64,000 nt of DNA, taken from contig JAACJM010000310.1 of the NCBI GenBank assembly GCA_013368315.1, positions 24,250 to 88,249 of the forward strand. The letters run 5' to 3'. The notes beneath the pieces were generated by a model. The model saw only the letters and a program-made list of their open reading frames with translations. It did no database searches and had not been told where the DNA came from. Numbering within the stretch: the stretch's first letter is position 1; every line of letters starts with the position of its first letter. Of this stretch, positions 23,274 to 35,534 are shown one piece after another. This DNA is from Tetrapyrgos nigripes. Taxonomy: Eukaryota; Basidiomycota; Agaricomycetes; Agaricales; Campanellaceae. The translations under genes and the position numbers were made by a program.

Positions 23274-24572
23274 ATGAAACCAGTGGTTGAAGTACCTTTG
23301 GTTAAGTCCATCCTGAAGAGAGATGAAAAATCTAAAACTTATGTCCCACCACACAAAAGAGTGGAAGAAGAATCAGAGTCTGAATCAGAGACTGATTCAC
23401 TGCTAGTGGCAAAAGCTATCGAACCTAAAGAAAAAGGATCTAGCGGTAGACCCTTTGACAAGAATATACCAGTAAACAGGGAAAAGTTGGCAGGTTCCAG
23501 CTTACCTGAAACGCCAAAACTTGTCGAGAAAACGTCAACCGCTAAAATTGTAACAAGAGAACAACCTAAAAAGATCCATCCTCTATTAGATGGAGTAGAA
23601 GATTCGAGAGAGCCTTTGTTATTGACTGGCATAGAACAAAGAATAGTGGACAAAATCTTACAAGGAGATATAACTATGCAAGCAGCTGAAGTAGTGGCAA
23701 CATCTCCTGCAGTAAAACGCTTGTTAAAGAGAAGGTTGAACAACTTAAATGTGAAACCTAGAATACGCAAGAGGAAGGTTCAAGTCAATAAACTAGTGGT
23801 AGCAGAAAATGAAAGAGATCCTGAAGAGGAAATCTACTTTGCAGTTGAAGACTTTGAACAACCATCTATGGAAGTCTTTGTGCAAGGCAAAGGTAGATTA
23901 CTGCCAAATTCTATTGTTCACTGAGATGTGGTAGAACAGTTCTTGAAACACAGACCAGAAGAGAAAGGAAAGCGACTAGTTATCGCGGCAAGACCGTTTG
24001 ATGACTTACAAGTTACTTATCCTACTATCAATGGGTCTAGTCAACAAGTAGAGTGTATTATGGATAATGGTTCTCAAATAGTATCTATGAATACTAGCGT
24101 AGCTGCAGGATTAAACCTAGCTTGGGACCCAGATCTAGTTATACATATGGAAAGTGCTAATGGTACTGTTTCCCCTACTAGAGGATTGGCTAGAAATGTA
24201 CCTTTCAAGTTTGGCGACGTAAAAGCTTACCTTCAAGTCCATATTATGGATGATTGTCCTTATCAAGTGCTACTGGGTAGGCCCTTTGATGTACTATGTG
24301 AAACCTCAGTAAAGAACACCAAGGAAGGGGGTCAGTTTATTACTGTTCATGATCCTAACTCGGATCAAAGGTGTACAATTCCTACTTATGCTAGAGGACA
24401 GAAGCCTAGAATTCTACCTCTGCCAGTAGATAAGTTTGTAGATCAAGAAACTGGTGAAGAAGTTCCCCTCCCTTTGGAAGATAGTGAAGGAGTAAAAGAA
24501 GAAGAAAAGAAGGAAGAATCAAAGGGAGAGAACCCTGAATCAAATTTTCAAGGGTCCTCGATGAACTGTTAG
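23274..24572 (+). pseudogene. Gypsy pol start: linker and aspartic protease
   Basis: Two frames in the same phase (23274-23924 and 23928-24572) are separated by one TGA at 23922-23924. The first is a charged linker. The second carries a retropepsin: IMDNGSQIVSM in place of D-S/T-G, and YQVLLGRPFDVL as the conserved C-terminal LLGRP motif. The change to Asp-Asn-Gly-Ser near the active site may reduce activity. Pol frames break again after 24560. Confidence 0.75.
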
Positions 24573-26698
24573 AGTTGCAGGGAGAGGTAGCCCTTTCCTT
24601 TGAAATAGATGAGAAAGGAGAAATCATGATTAGCGGTTTCACCGCTACTCGGAATAAAAGCTTTACTAAATGCGATAAAAGAGAAAGATCCTAAGGTGAG
24701 CCAGCTATTACAGCAATATAAGGCTCAGCAAAACTCTAAGAATCCAGAGATAGTCAACGCCAATATGTTTAATAGAGCAGCATCGTCTCCGACTAGAGGA
24801 ACGAATGCGAAAGAAACTAGCAGTGACGAAAAGGATGTAAAGAGTACCTTTGGAAAATACAAGTCAGTAGCGGATAAGGTTAAGCCAGTTAAGATGGACT
24901 TACCGCCAGAATTCAGGATAACAAGGAACATAACTGGCGATCCTTTAAAAGATATACCAGAGTTACCTACGAATCCCCCTGAGTTCATGCCTGGTGAAAG
25001 ATACATGCAAGAAAGGAAGGAAATCATTGATCAGAATGGCCTGAAGAAAGGAAACTGTTGCACGTACTTATGAAGTTACAAGAACTTGGCTTTGCGTGGA
25101 AAATGGAAGAAGCTGGGAACTTCAAAGTGGAATTTTTCCCACCAATCAAGTTAGCAGTTATCCCACATATACCTTGGGTGGAAAAGAACTATCCTATACC
25201 ACCAGGAAAATATGTGGAGATCTGTGAACTCATCAAGGAAAAGATAGCAGCAGGTACTTACGAGCCATGTAACGGAAGTTATCGAGGAAAATGGTTCTGT
25301 GTGTTAAAGAAAGATGGCAGAGTTCAGATTGTACATAGTCTTGAACCTTTGAATAAAGTAACGATTCAACACTTAGGTGTGCCACCAGCAACTGCGGATG
25401 TGGCTAGAGAGTTTATGGGAAGAGCTTGTCTAGGAACACTAGATATCTTTGTTGGTTACGACCACAGATACATAGATGAATCCTCAAGAGATATGACTGC
25501 TTTCCAGACGCCCTTTGGGTTGCATAGGCTGGTTAAACTACCTATGGGATGGACTAACTCAGTTCCTATATTCCATGATGATGTTACTTATATTCTTAAA
25601 GAAGAGATACCTCATGTTACTATTCCTTATGTAGATGATGTACCGCTAAAAGCTCCAGTGTCTAGATATGAGACTGAAAATGGAGGATATGAGACTATAC
25701 CAGAAAATCTGGGCATAAGGCGTTTTGTTTGGGAACACTTCCAAAATGTGAATAGAATCATTCAGAGAATGAAGTATGCGGGTGGTACTTTCTCTGGGAA
25801 GAAGACTTTCTTGTGTAACCCAGAAGCCACAAGTGTAGGCCACAAGTGTACTTATGAAGGAAGAGAACCAGAGGAAAAGACTGTGGAAGTAATTAGACAA
25901 TGGCCCGAGCCTAAAGACCTTTCTGAACTAAGAAGTTCTTAGGTACTGCAGGAACTTTGAGGGTCTATGTAAAAGATTATGCGGAAATAGCAGGACCTTT
26001 GTATGATCTAACCAAGAATGTACCATGGCAGTGGACTAGCGTTGAACAGTCGGCCTTTGATAAAGTCAAAGTAGCAATTACAATAGCGCCACCGCTAAAA
26101 GCAGTAAAGTATGATCATGCAAAAGGGATTGGATTAGTGGTAGACACTTCCTACAAAGTTATGGGGTACTATCTCTTTCAAGAAGATGAGCTAGATCCTA
26201 AGAAAAAGAATTATCTATACTTCGGATCTATAAGACTCAACAATAGAGAAGCAAGGTTCTCACAACCAAAGAGAGAGCTTTATGAGCTAAAACTAGCGCT
26301 TGAAGACTCTTTCTACTATACTTACGGATGTCGAGATCTTATTGTCTATACAGATGCTAGTTATATTAAAGGAATGTTGGATAATCCTAGTATGGGTCCT
26401 AACGCTACTATCAATCATTGGATCGAAGACATTAGCAAGTATCAGTTCGAACTAGTGCATGTAAAAGGCAAGACTCACATATTAGTGGATGGATTGTCTA
26501 GAAGACCTTCATCTGAGTGTTCGGAAGTACCTAGAGCTCAACCTAAAGTCGAAGAAGACGAAATGGATAAAGATGAGGGACTTCCTTTACGATTCCAAAT
26601 GGGTGAAGATGAAACTGAAGCACCGTATGAGTTTGAGGACTTTAAGCACCTCATTGATACTAGGGGAGGCTACTTAAATGGATTGGCGAAAGAAATAG
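24573..26698 (+). pseudogene. Gypsy reverse transcriptase and RNase H
   Basis: Frames 24696-25073, 25058-25942 and 25957-26698 give successive parts of pol joined by single-base frameshifts. RT motifs include SYRGKWFCVLKKDG, TAFQTPFGLHRL and the catalytic box IPYVDDVPLKAP. RNase H has TDASYIKGMLDN and HVKGKTHILVDGLSRR. The first RNase H Asp lies in GLVVDTSYKVMG. The frame runs into copia DNA at 26699, so integrase is absent. Confidence 0.85.
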
Positions 26699-27584
26699 GA
26701 GTTCAGGGATTATGGAGAGCCAGATGTAGTATTGGGTATGACAGTTCAGATTCACAAGGCTACTGGGGATATATCCCTTCACCAATGCCCACTGATTGAA
26801 AAGACATTGAAGGCGTTTGGAATGGAAAATTGTGCTACAAAATACACCCCATTATCTCTAGGAATTGAATTCATTGATAGCCAACCTCAGCCCATCTCCA
26901 CTGCCAATAAACTCTACATGGTTGACAAGAACTACTACAGCCTCATCAGTGTGCTCAATCATATCGCTTTGGGTACTCAACTAGATATCGCATTTGCAGT
27001 CTCCCTATTACAGTGGTATGCTAATGACCCTTGACCAATTCAGTGGGCTGCTGCTCTTCATCTCCTTGCATACCTCAAGACTACTGCAAATCTCCAAATC
27101 ACCTACCATCATCACATTGAAGGAAATACTTCAGACAGGATAAAGCCCATTGGTTTTGCTGATGCCTCTCATGCAGATGTCAAAGAGGAGGAGGGTCTCG
27201 CAACTCAGAAGTCTAAATGGGATATGTGTTCTTGGTGGCAGGGGAGCTGTTTCATGGTCATTGTCCAAACAGAGGGTAGTGGTGTTATCTACAACGGAGG
27301 CAGAGTATCTCTCAATGGTTCATGCAGGGAAGCAGGCCATATGGATGTGGAAATGGTTAGATGGAGTTGAAATGAGAAGGGATTACCCATTCATCATCAA
27401 CATTGACAACACAAGTTCCATCTCGCTCACTGAAGCTACCACCAAACATGGACACACCAAGCACTTCGATACTGCATGGGCATGGATTCAAGACACCATT
27501 AGAGAGGGGGTCTCTACTCAGGAGAATGTTGCTGATGTGATGACCAAGTCGTTGAGTCATCTGTTATTCAAGAAGTTTGTGTGA
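26699..27584 (+). pseudogene. Copia reverse transcriptase end and RNase H
   Basis: This continues the copia frame cut at 17341: GMTVQIHKATGDISLHQC follows directly once the insertion is removed. RNase H shows SWSLSKQRVVVLSTTEAEY and, near the C-terminus, TKHGHTKHFDTAW. A TGA at 27032-27034 and a frame change before 27150 break the ORF. Confidence 0.85.
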
Positions 27585-27625
27585 GGAATTAGGCTTAACA
27601 GTTGGATAGAAGAGTCTAGGGACTC

Positions 27626-27910
27626 AGAGTCCCTAGATAGGAGCTATAGGGCCAATTCCCATTTTAAAAGTATCTGTTTCTTTCTTCCTATCCTTACTTC
27701 CTTATCTTGTACTCCAAAGCACACATCCATGATCCATAGCTTATGCCTGCCTCACATATACCTAGCCATATTGTACCAAACACCCCAGTCATCTACACTG
27801 TATTGTATGACTCCTGGGGCGTGTATTCATTTCATCTCATACTTACTATATCTTTACAGATCATATTTATCTACAGTACTTAAGTACTAACTTGTACTTA
27901 TTCTCTATAG
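27626..27910 (+). repeat. Copia 3' LTR
   Basis: This is the same 285-bp sequence as 11415-11699, with about a dozen differences. The upstream text GTCTAGGGACTC is the candidate polypurine region. It abuts host MSH2-like DNA. Confidence 0.85.
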
Positions 27911-28099
27911 CAAAATTTCTATGGCCTCAACACCTTCTGCTCTGTGGGCAATGTCTTGTTCTGAGTCTTTGAGAAGATTCCACACTGCCAGGTCAAAAAG
28001 TATTGTGATGGATTACCTAATCTCAACAATGGCTCTGGCAGCCTTCGTTCTCATACTTACTCTATAAGTGAAAAAGAGATACCGACAGCCTGAAGCATC

Positions 28100-28966
28100 G
28101 TCATATCCTCCTTGAAAAGATGAGTACATCAAACTGGCAAGCACCAAGTCCAGAGAGTTCTTTACGACAAGGACAAGCTTCAAGTTGTGGAAGATTATAA
28201 AGAGTACCCAGACAAGTATCAGAGAACACAGACTACTGTACCATTTTGACTGAAAGTTCAGTAACGCGTAACAGGGGGGGTCTGAACTAACCAAAATAAA
28301 TTTTCATAACACATAACATAGGGTTCTGAACTGAGTTCATAACATTTTCTATATAGGGGTATTTTTTTGCACAGTCCATATAGAGACATTTCGAGGAGGG
28401 AGCAGCTGTCTTTTAACAGGTTTTGGGATGAAAAATTGGCTCTTGGCCAGTTTTCTCTCAAGTGACGCACTAGACGTGTAACATAAGCTGAACCTTTGGT
28501 CAAAATGGTACAGTAGTTTGGTGAAAGAAGTAGCAACTGTTGCAGGAGAATCTTCCCCTTTCTCGGCCAGAGCAGCATGAGCTCATCAAGTCAATACAGC
28601 AATGTATACACCTGTACTGGAGTCTCTGGACAACATCATTGCACATCTGGACGTTATTCTCAGGTATGTCTTTCTCATCAATGAGGTACAAATGCTGTAA
28701 TAGCATTTCATTTCATTCTTACTTTACAGCTTAGCCCACATCTCCACGAACACACCGGAACCCTATGTCATGCCCATAGTTGTAAGCTGGGACGTAGTGA
28801 GTAGCAATATTTCACCTTTGTCCAGGTAGTATGGCCCCCGTTAATATATCCATTTAGGAACTTCAACATACAATGATTTTGGTCTGGCTGGGCTATTTCA
28901 GAGGGAGAAACTCAAACATAACCATTTCTGTTCCATTGACCTGACCATAACTGCACTTGTCTGTAG
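28100..28966 (+). pseudogene. MSH2: MSH2 pseudogene, middle part
   Basis: Plus-strand pieces match eukaryotic MSH2 in order: DEYIKLASTKSREFFTT, then DKLQVVEDYKEYPDKYQR; VLESLDNIIAHLDVIL; LAHISTNTPEPYVMP ending at a GTAAGC donor; and, after an acceptor at 28857, TSTYNDFGLAGLFQ, the segment following the Walker B Asp-Glu. The P-loop and the rest of the ATPase core between the last two pieces are missing. Known role: MSH2 is the common partner in MutS-alpha and MutS-beta mismatch recognition. There are stops and frameshifts, a MITE is inserted at 28236-28513, copia lies upstream and a hAT begins at 28967. The C-terminal part resumes at 43332. Confidence 0.75.
28236..28513. mobile_element. TA-flanked MITE (Tc1/mariner-like) in MSH2 pseudogene
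   Basis: The inverted ends are CTGTACCATTTTGAC and its complement, with further partial matching to GTTCAG. TA dinucleotides at 28234-28235 and 28514-28515 fit a mariner-type duplication. MSH2-like sequence continues on both sides (YQRTQTT, then KEVATVAGESSP). Confidence 0.75.
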
Positions 28967-29659
28967 TAGGGTTGGAAAGTTTGGTCGTGAACTTTGGTCC
29001 AGACCAAACTTCACTGGACTGAACCTGTAGTCTGACTCAAAGTTCAGAAATTCTGAGAACTGGACCACAAGTTCAGTTCATGGTCCAATGAGTCATTGGA
29101 ATTGGTTTGGACTGGTAAAATTTGAAGCCAAGTGGGACAGATTTTTAAGGCACCCGAATTGTGTCTTTGTCTTCAACCACCATGTGCACTCTTCGTCAGT
29201 TTTGTGCCAAGTTTCTGGGTGGGTTGGTATTGTATGCTACTGACATATAGGGTTTCTGTTCCTCTACTAGGCCAAATATATCATTTTTGTGCCTATTATC
29301 TGTGTGCTTTTGTCAGCTTTTCAATGAAGGCAACGCTGCTAGCCAAATGAGAGTATATTGGCATTGTTCACTGAGTTACAGGTAAAGTATCAGGTCTGCC
29401 TCTAATTCAGTTCTTTCTTTGAAACTTTTTTTTTCTTTCACAAAGCCTCACCACCCTGCTGAACAGCATTGTTTGACGAGGTACCAGCAACATTCCAGTT
29501 CAGCGTCCAATTCAAAACTTTTTTCTTTCTTTTACAAACCCTCTCTACCCTGTGGAACATTTACCTGCCTGCTGACACATCTTACACATCTTCGGAGGCA
29601 CTAGAAAGGTATAAATACCTCAAGGTGAGCCTCAAGTTTTTGCAAGAACCATGACAACT

Positions 29660-32046
29660 GTGCCCTTGGCCCAGATGGCAAGCTCCCTGATGCCTCTCTG
29701 ATTGCGTGGGACTATGATCCTGATCCTACTGTTGTTCCTCCTGGTTCTCAAACCTCGTCCTCTCCTACTTCTACTTCTCAGACTATTCGGAACACATTTG
29801 ATGTTCTCACCTCACGTGGACATGCTCAGGCTACAACTGTTGCTGGTCAGTGCAAATCAGCCAGAACCTGTTGTCCTACCCAAAAGATGCTTGAAAACAA
29901 CACTTCTAGCACCAACAGCAAGCGCAAGGCCTCTCCAAGTTCAGAATGCCATCCCCCTGCCCGCAAAGTGGCAAAAAATCAGAATCAGAATAAGTGCTCA
30001 GATGATGCGACAGATCTTGATATCTCTGATGTGGATATGGACACTTTGGACAAGTCTGAAACTGATGATGAGTCTGAGGTTCAGGTGCTGGACTATGACA
30101 CTATGAAATTGCTCAATGCTGGTGACGTACATCACACACTTTAATTTATTGATTTGTTCACATTGACTTGCTCTTCACAGATCTTTGTTGCGGCTCTCTC
30201 AAAAGCATCCCATACTTGGGATGTTTATCTCATCTTCGAGAAGGCGGAGTGCACCAACCCAGACACTAATGTAACCCAGTCAGGCCACATATGTGGCATT
30301 TGCAGGTATTCTTTTCTTTTTAGTATACACCCAGAGAATTTTTCTGATATTTTTGTTTTAGGAAGAAACAGTTACCAGCGAAAACTTGCTTTATGACTGG
30401 GAGTGTGACCAGTCTTTGCAAGCACATTGCACAGTGTGTGACATTGATTTTTTGCCTACTAATATCTAATGGCAAATTTCAGCAATAAGGACCATTTCAC
30501 TGTTTACAAGGGTATTACAATGAATGCTACAGCAATTCCAGCTTTGTCTAACAATATTTCAAGTTGAGTGTCTGAAATAGTGCCCACTGATCAGTACTGA
30601 ACAATGTTTCAGACAAACTACACTGGACAGTGTTGTCGTTAAACAACCTACAGTTGAATTCAGCATTGCAGGACTGCGTGACTACATTGTGGAGCTTGTA
30701 GTTATCAAGGATAAGGTATGGTAATTCTTTTACCAATTATTCAAATCTGACTTCTTAACTTCAACTTAACTTTCCAAAAAAAAAATAGGTGTTGTGTTTT
30801 GTTACTTGCCCATCATTTCAGTATCTCTTACAGTTTTGTCAGCCAGCTATAAAAGACAAAGATTTCATCTGTAGAAAGACTCTCTGAACTGAGATTCTGC
30901 AATGTGCAGAATCTGTCACCAACATCATCAAGGCAAAGATAGCTGTAAGGAATTCTGTGTTTATTTTTACAGGCCATTTACTGATTCTACATTGAACTAT
31001 AGGGTGTTCCAGGCAAGGTTTCAACCACCTTTGACTTGTGGACATCTGATCCTTGCAATCCATATATGTCTATTACGGCACATTATATTTGGGCACCAGA
31101 GGATCATCCCAATGACTGGACACTTCAATGCGAGCAACTTGAATTTGCTCCATTCTTTGGACATCATTCTGGTGCCAATCAGGCAGCTGTCTTGACAAAG
31201 GCCTTTGAGAAGTTTGGAATTGATCGTAACAAGGTGATTTTTTGTAGATCCTGTGTCTGTGCCATACATTCTCACTTGCATCTCTATACTAGCTGGGCTG
31301 GCAAACTGCAGACAATGCATCCAACAATGATACCACTATGCAAAACATTGCCGGTGTACTCAACAAGGCCAATGAAGGCAGTGAACTAGATTCTGATGAC
31401 CCTGAATTCTGGAATGCTTCTGAGCAGCGCATTTGGTAACTTACTTTTCAGATTTCACTTATGGATGGGCATATATTGATGTGATCTTAGGTGTATGGAG
31501 CACTGTGTTCATCTAGGTGCTGGGGCCTTCACAAAGGGAATCACCCTAACGTCTAGTGTCATTGTCCCAGATCCAGAGCAACCTGAAGATAACAGAAATG
31601 AAGATCTGTCTCAAGTTGACGAGTTTGCACCAGGTGATGTAGTTGGAAAGTTTTTGGCCCTAATCAGACAAGTATGTTTCCTTTTCACTGTATTTTCACT
31701 GCATTGACATTTGGATACAGATACATGCTTCTCCCCAGGCCCATGCATATTTCAAAAAGTGTTGTATCTCAACCAACAATCAGCCTCTTGAATTGAAGCT
31801 CTGGATTCGTACCTGGTGGGCTTCTCTGCATGATGCATTGGATAGAGTAATTGTTCTCGAAAAGGTATGCACATTGTCCATTTCTTGAGATGGTATTCAT
31901 TTATTTGACTTAGGCAATTATTCTCTTCACACAGACCACTGATGACAACGAAAGGGTTCCAAAATTGAAGAACAAGTCCTATCTTGACTATTGCATGAGC
32001 CATGTTGACTGGGATCATCTCAAGATAGTTCACAAGGTTTTGTCGG
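29660..32046 (+). pseudogene. hAT transposase 1, N-terminal and catalytic exons
   Basis: Exons with short introns encode an acidic low-complexity head (SNSKRKASPSSECHPPARK), a possible zinc-binding segment (CTNPDTNVTQSGHICGIC) and then hAT core motifs: TTFDLWTSDPCNPYMSIT (first catalytic Asp region), TADNASNNDTTM (second Asp region) and VHLGAGAF. A downstream exon has LKLWIRTWWASLHDALDR. The reading breaks at the gypsy solo LTR at 32047. The role would be excision and insertion of the hAT element; whether all exons remain in frame was not proven. Confidence 0.75.
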
Positions 32047-33740
32047 TGATATGCCAGACAAAATTCGCAGTAGTAAAAACAACTAGCGTAGTCCATAATA
32101 AAGCAGTGTTGACATCTCTTAAGGGAATATAAGGACTAGAGTGAGCCCTGAGCTGCTAGTTAAAACCTAGCAGACTAGAAAAGTGATAATATAATAATAA
32201 TTAAGTGCTTATGGATGAGTATGCTCATTCTAAGTACTATGATAGATGTATATTATCCAAGGTGGTAATGGCAGACCCAAGTAATGATATAGATAGAGGT
32301 CCTAAGGGACTATAAACATATCCTATTACTACTGCTAGTACCGCTAAGGTAACTTAAAGGGATGGTGAAATAGGGATAGCCCCTATTCACGAGCAAAGGC
32401 AGACATGCACGCAACACAAAACTTCAGCCGAAGGCTGATCAGAAAGGCTATAGCAGTATCGGACATTCGGAACTAAACTCGCTAGGGTCTAGATCTATGA
32501 GATCGGTGGATTCTGAAGGTACCGAGAGTATTGGAGGAATATTATGGGATCCTACAGAGCATCTGTGGACGGAAGTAGGACAATATGTATATGTACGGAA
32601 TCCTAGAAACGTCAGGAATCTAACGATGAAGAAGGGACGCCTAGCAGGACACTCTATAAAGAGATATAGAGGATAGAGGCGCTAGAGCACAGCAGATCCA
32701 AAAGATTGGAGTAAGACCCAAATGGGTAACAGTATTTCTGGATTGGGACTATACCCTTGGCAAATGCTAGAGAAAGTGTTGAAGAGTGTAGGACAACGCT
32801 AGGAAGAAAGGATAAAGTGCTACATAGAGCTGGACTCTAGTAGAAGACAAGTATGGTACTTACCTAGTCAGGGGAGGCCTGACGCTAGATGAGTAAGACT
32901 GTACAATGGACATAACAACGGCATAAAGAAACTACGGCTACACGCGTATGTTCCTAGTGAAAGGGTGCGCTAGTGGATACTGTAGTCATAGGTGGAGCTT
33001 GGTGCATCAGCAATACTGGCTGCCCTAACCAGAGCAGTACTCAGAATAATGAGACGGATTAAGCAAGAGGGACTAAAGAAATCCCTAACCAAAAATTTAG
33101 ATAATAAATGGACAGTTGATAGATACCCGATATAGCAGGACTTTACTTACGAGGAAAGTAGGCAGACCTCACTAGCGATTTTATTGTGCATTTGTAATTT
33201 TCTTTGCGTACCTTTTTGCAGACATTCAAATTAAATCAGTAACTGTATAGTTGTAGCTACCAGTAGTATAAAAGGACCAGGTATTACGTACTGTAGAGTA
33301 CCAGATTCTGCTAGTAATTAGTGGAAACGTGAAACACTGGACTAAAGCTTCTATCATTTACTTTGCACTCCAAAAGAGTATAAATTGTGTGTTGGTTATA
33401 ACAAGTGTCTATAAAATTTAACAAGTGTGGTTATAAAATTGTGAACTTATTGTGTTTGACCTTTTGGTCTTTGTGTGTGTGTTTGTGATTTTGAACTAAG
33501 GCATTTGTGGCCTTCCAACTGTGTTAGATCTTTAGGACTTGTTAGTCCATTTGGTGTTATATTTGTGTCTTCGCGCACTAGCACAAAAGTGTTATCAAAA
33601 CCCTACAAAAAGTACTTATAGTACAAGATTGGTTGAGACTTTGAGTACTTTGACTACTCGGAACACTCGTCTTTCAATATTGTATAAAGGTTTTTGTGTG
33701 TTTAGTACATAAGTACATATTTACCAAATAATACCTATTA
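32047..33740 (+). mobile_element. Solo LTR of the gypsy family, copy iii
   Basis: It runs from TGATATGCCAGAC to CCTATTA and is colinear with the LTRs at 12977 and 19617. The target duplication TCGG (or TCGGT, 5 bp) is at 32043-32046 and 33741-33744. Removal restores a GTACATAGG donor after the hAT exon, so it landed at an exon-intron junction. No gene inside. Confidence 0.9.
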
Positions 33741-33799
33741 TCGGTACATAGGTAGAGATGTGGAATATAACTATATCTTCTGAAATGTCATTGGTCTAG

Positions 33800-34500
33800 C
33801 TCCCTGCTCAAGCAACTCAGTCATTCTCCAGCTCTCGTCATCCTACACTCTCGAAAACTATACCCACTTTAGAGTATATGCGTTCAATGTGGGTTGCAAT
33901 GTCTGAGAACACTTGCTTTTTGCCCGTCAAGTCAGCACTGCTCAAAGGGATCGAGAATATTGATAAATGGTACAATAAAGTTGATGATAGTCCCGCATAT
34001 TTTATTACTCTTGGTCTGTCTGGCATCTCATTATTATTTTTATGGATATTCATGATGTTTCAGTTCTGAATCCAACAATCAAGCTTGCGTATGTCATGGG
34101 AAAATGGCATAGCGATTGGGTTGAGGCTGGAATGGCTGCACTGGAGCACGAGGCAAGTGATTTGTGAAATTTATCTTAATGAGTGATCCGCAGTTAACTT
34201 CTATCCATTACCATTAGTTTGACAAGTATTACATTCAGCCACAACAAGGCACTCTTTCTAATCCCTTGTCATCAAGTGCCTCAAGTATGTCTGTTGTCAG
34301 AATATCTGCAATCAAACACTAATATGTATATCCTACAGCTGTTATTACTGGTAGTGGATTCGGCCATGGCTGGATGATGGCTGCTATTCAAGACAGATTG
34401 CGTGTGGATGCAGCTATCAATTCTGATCCTCAAGCAGAACTGCGTCATTATCACTGTGGGCAAACACGCGCCTGGTTTGATGCCAGCTGGGTAAGACCTG
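33800..34500 (+). pseudogene. hAT transposase 1, middle exons
   Basis: Continuing after the LTR: PTLEYMRSMWVAMSENT, then DKWYNKVDDSPAYFI, LNPTIKLAYVMGKWHSDWV and GFGHGWMMAAIQDRLRVDA, with introns between. These match the region between the hAT catalytic core and the C-terminal dimerisation domain. Confidence 0.75.
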
Positions 34501-35534
34501 GTTGATGTCCAGTCAGTACCCAGCTAAGTCCCAGTGAGTTGTCAGCTGATTGACACATGGCAAAACATGAGGCATCCTAATAAGGAAATGAAAATTGAAG
34601 CAAATCACTTGTACTGTCAAGAGGTAATCTCGCACAACGATTTTACAATAAGCAGAACCAATACATGATATTCCACCTACTTAACCTACTGTTATATTGC
34701 ATGGACAATAAACTACCCGCCATCTTCCTTTGAGTTGAATCTGTTATCGAAAGGCTTGTAAATATTGAAAGAAATTATTGACGCTTTTACTAGACATATC
34801 CTTACCTCTGATCAAGACTCATTTTTGAATGGTGCTGAAGATAGTCTTTCCTGGTAAATACTTACCATTGCATCCAGGAATAAATATTTGGTGTGAATTT
34901 ATTTGTCTACAACGTACAAATTGCTCATAATTTTTGCTATCAGACTGCCATTCAATGTAACATGGGTCTATCTCATGTCTAGAAGGAATCTTTATTTCAG
35001 TAGTATGTTGATTCCTACATAGTACTCAACAACGGGGGTAAACAAGGTGAAATGGTCCCATAATCTGTCAATTGTATGGCAGGAGCAGGTGTGCTTCATT
35101 TCTCTCTGTCTACTGGGAATGCCTAACATAATAATACCTTGAGCTGTCGCATACTGTCGCAATTAAATTGTGCTCATGCTGTAGCAGTGATCTCACATAT
35201 ACACAGTGAATATCCTTTTAAGTCCCTTGTACTCGCAGCAAAGAGTGAAAATATATGCTAGATCTTTAGAACATATAAAATCTCAATCTGGGAACCCAAA
35301 TGTGTAATCTGGCTCTGCTATTCTAGGATAAGATGATACTATAGGAGTTCAATATTGGCCAACATGCAAATGTGGCTGAGTTTGACTGGTATTGTTTTAG
35401 CAATTCACAGAAATGGAATAGCGTAGCTCTGAAAAGCCAAATTAATTCAACAGGAAACTGAGCATAGAGTAGGATGATGTCCAGGGAGCACATCCATGAA
35501 AACACTCAGTGTTTGGAGTATGCTAATAATATAA
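34501..35534. other. hAT element 1 interior, non-coding
   Basis: AT-rich sequence between transposase exons and the CACTA-type insertion. No conserved hAT exon could be placed here; the bases just before 35535 (ATATAA) contain the TAA target duplication. Confidence 0.4.

Larger units (their letters stand above)
19617..26698 (+). mobile_element. Ty3/gypsy retrotransposon, 5' complete, 3' truncated
   Basis: A 5' LTR (19617-21225), a primer-binding site, gag, protease, RT and RNase H are present in gypsy order. The element stops within or just after RNase H at 26698 and abuts copia sequence. Integrase and 3' LTR are absent. Frameshifts near 24560, 24690, 25065 and 25940 and a stop at 23922-23924 break pol. 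It inserted into the chromovirus in the opposite orientation. Confidence 0.88.
11415..27910 (+). mobile_element. Ty1/copia retrotransposon, nested and degenerate
   Basis: Two 285-bp direct LTRs flank plus-strand remains in copia order: gag, protease, integrase, reverse transcriptase and RNase H. The element is expanded by a solo gypsy LTR (12977-15114) between protease and integrase, and by a 9.4-kb chimeric insertion (17342-26698) inside reverse transcriptase. Several stops and frameshifts and about a dozen LTR mismatches show it is old and dead. No matching target duplication is visible outside the LTRs. Confidence 0.88.

Noticed and set aside
17298..26742. 44-bp repeat as an ordinary LTR target duplication
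   Set aside because: The length is incompatible with 4-6-bp staggered integration, so it is reported as an anomaly instead.
11405..27920. Target duplication of the copia element
   Set aside because: The 5-bp flanks (GAATG and CAAAA) differ; the ends may be worn or the element may be rearranged.
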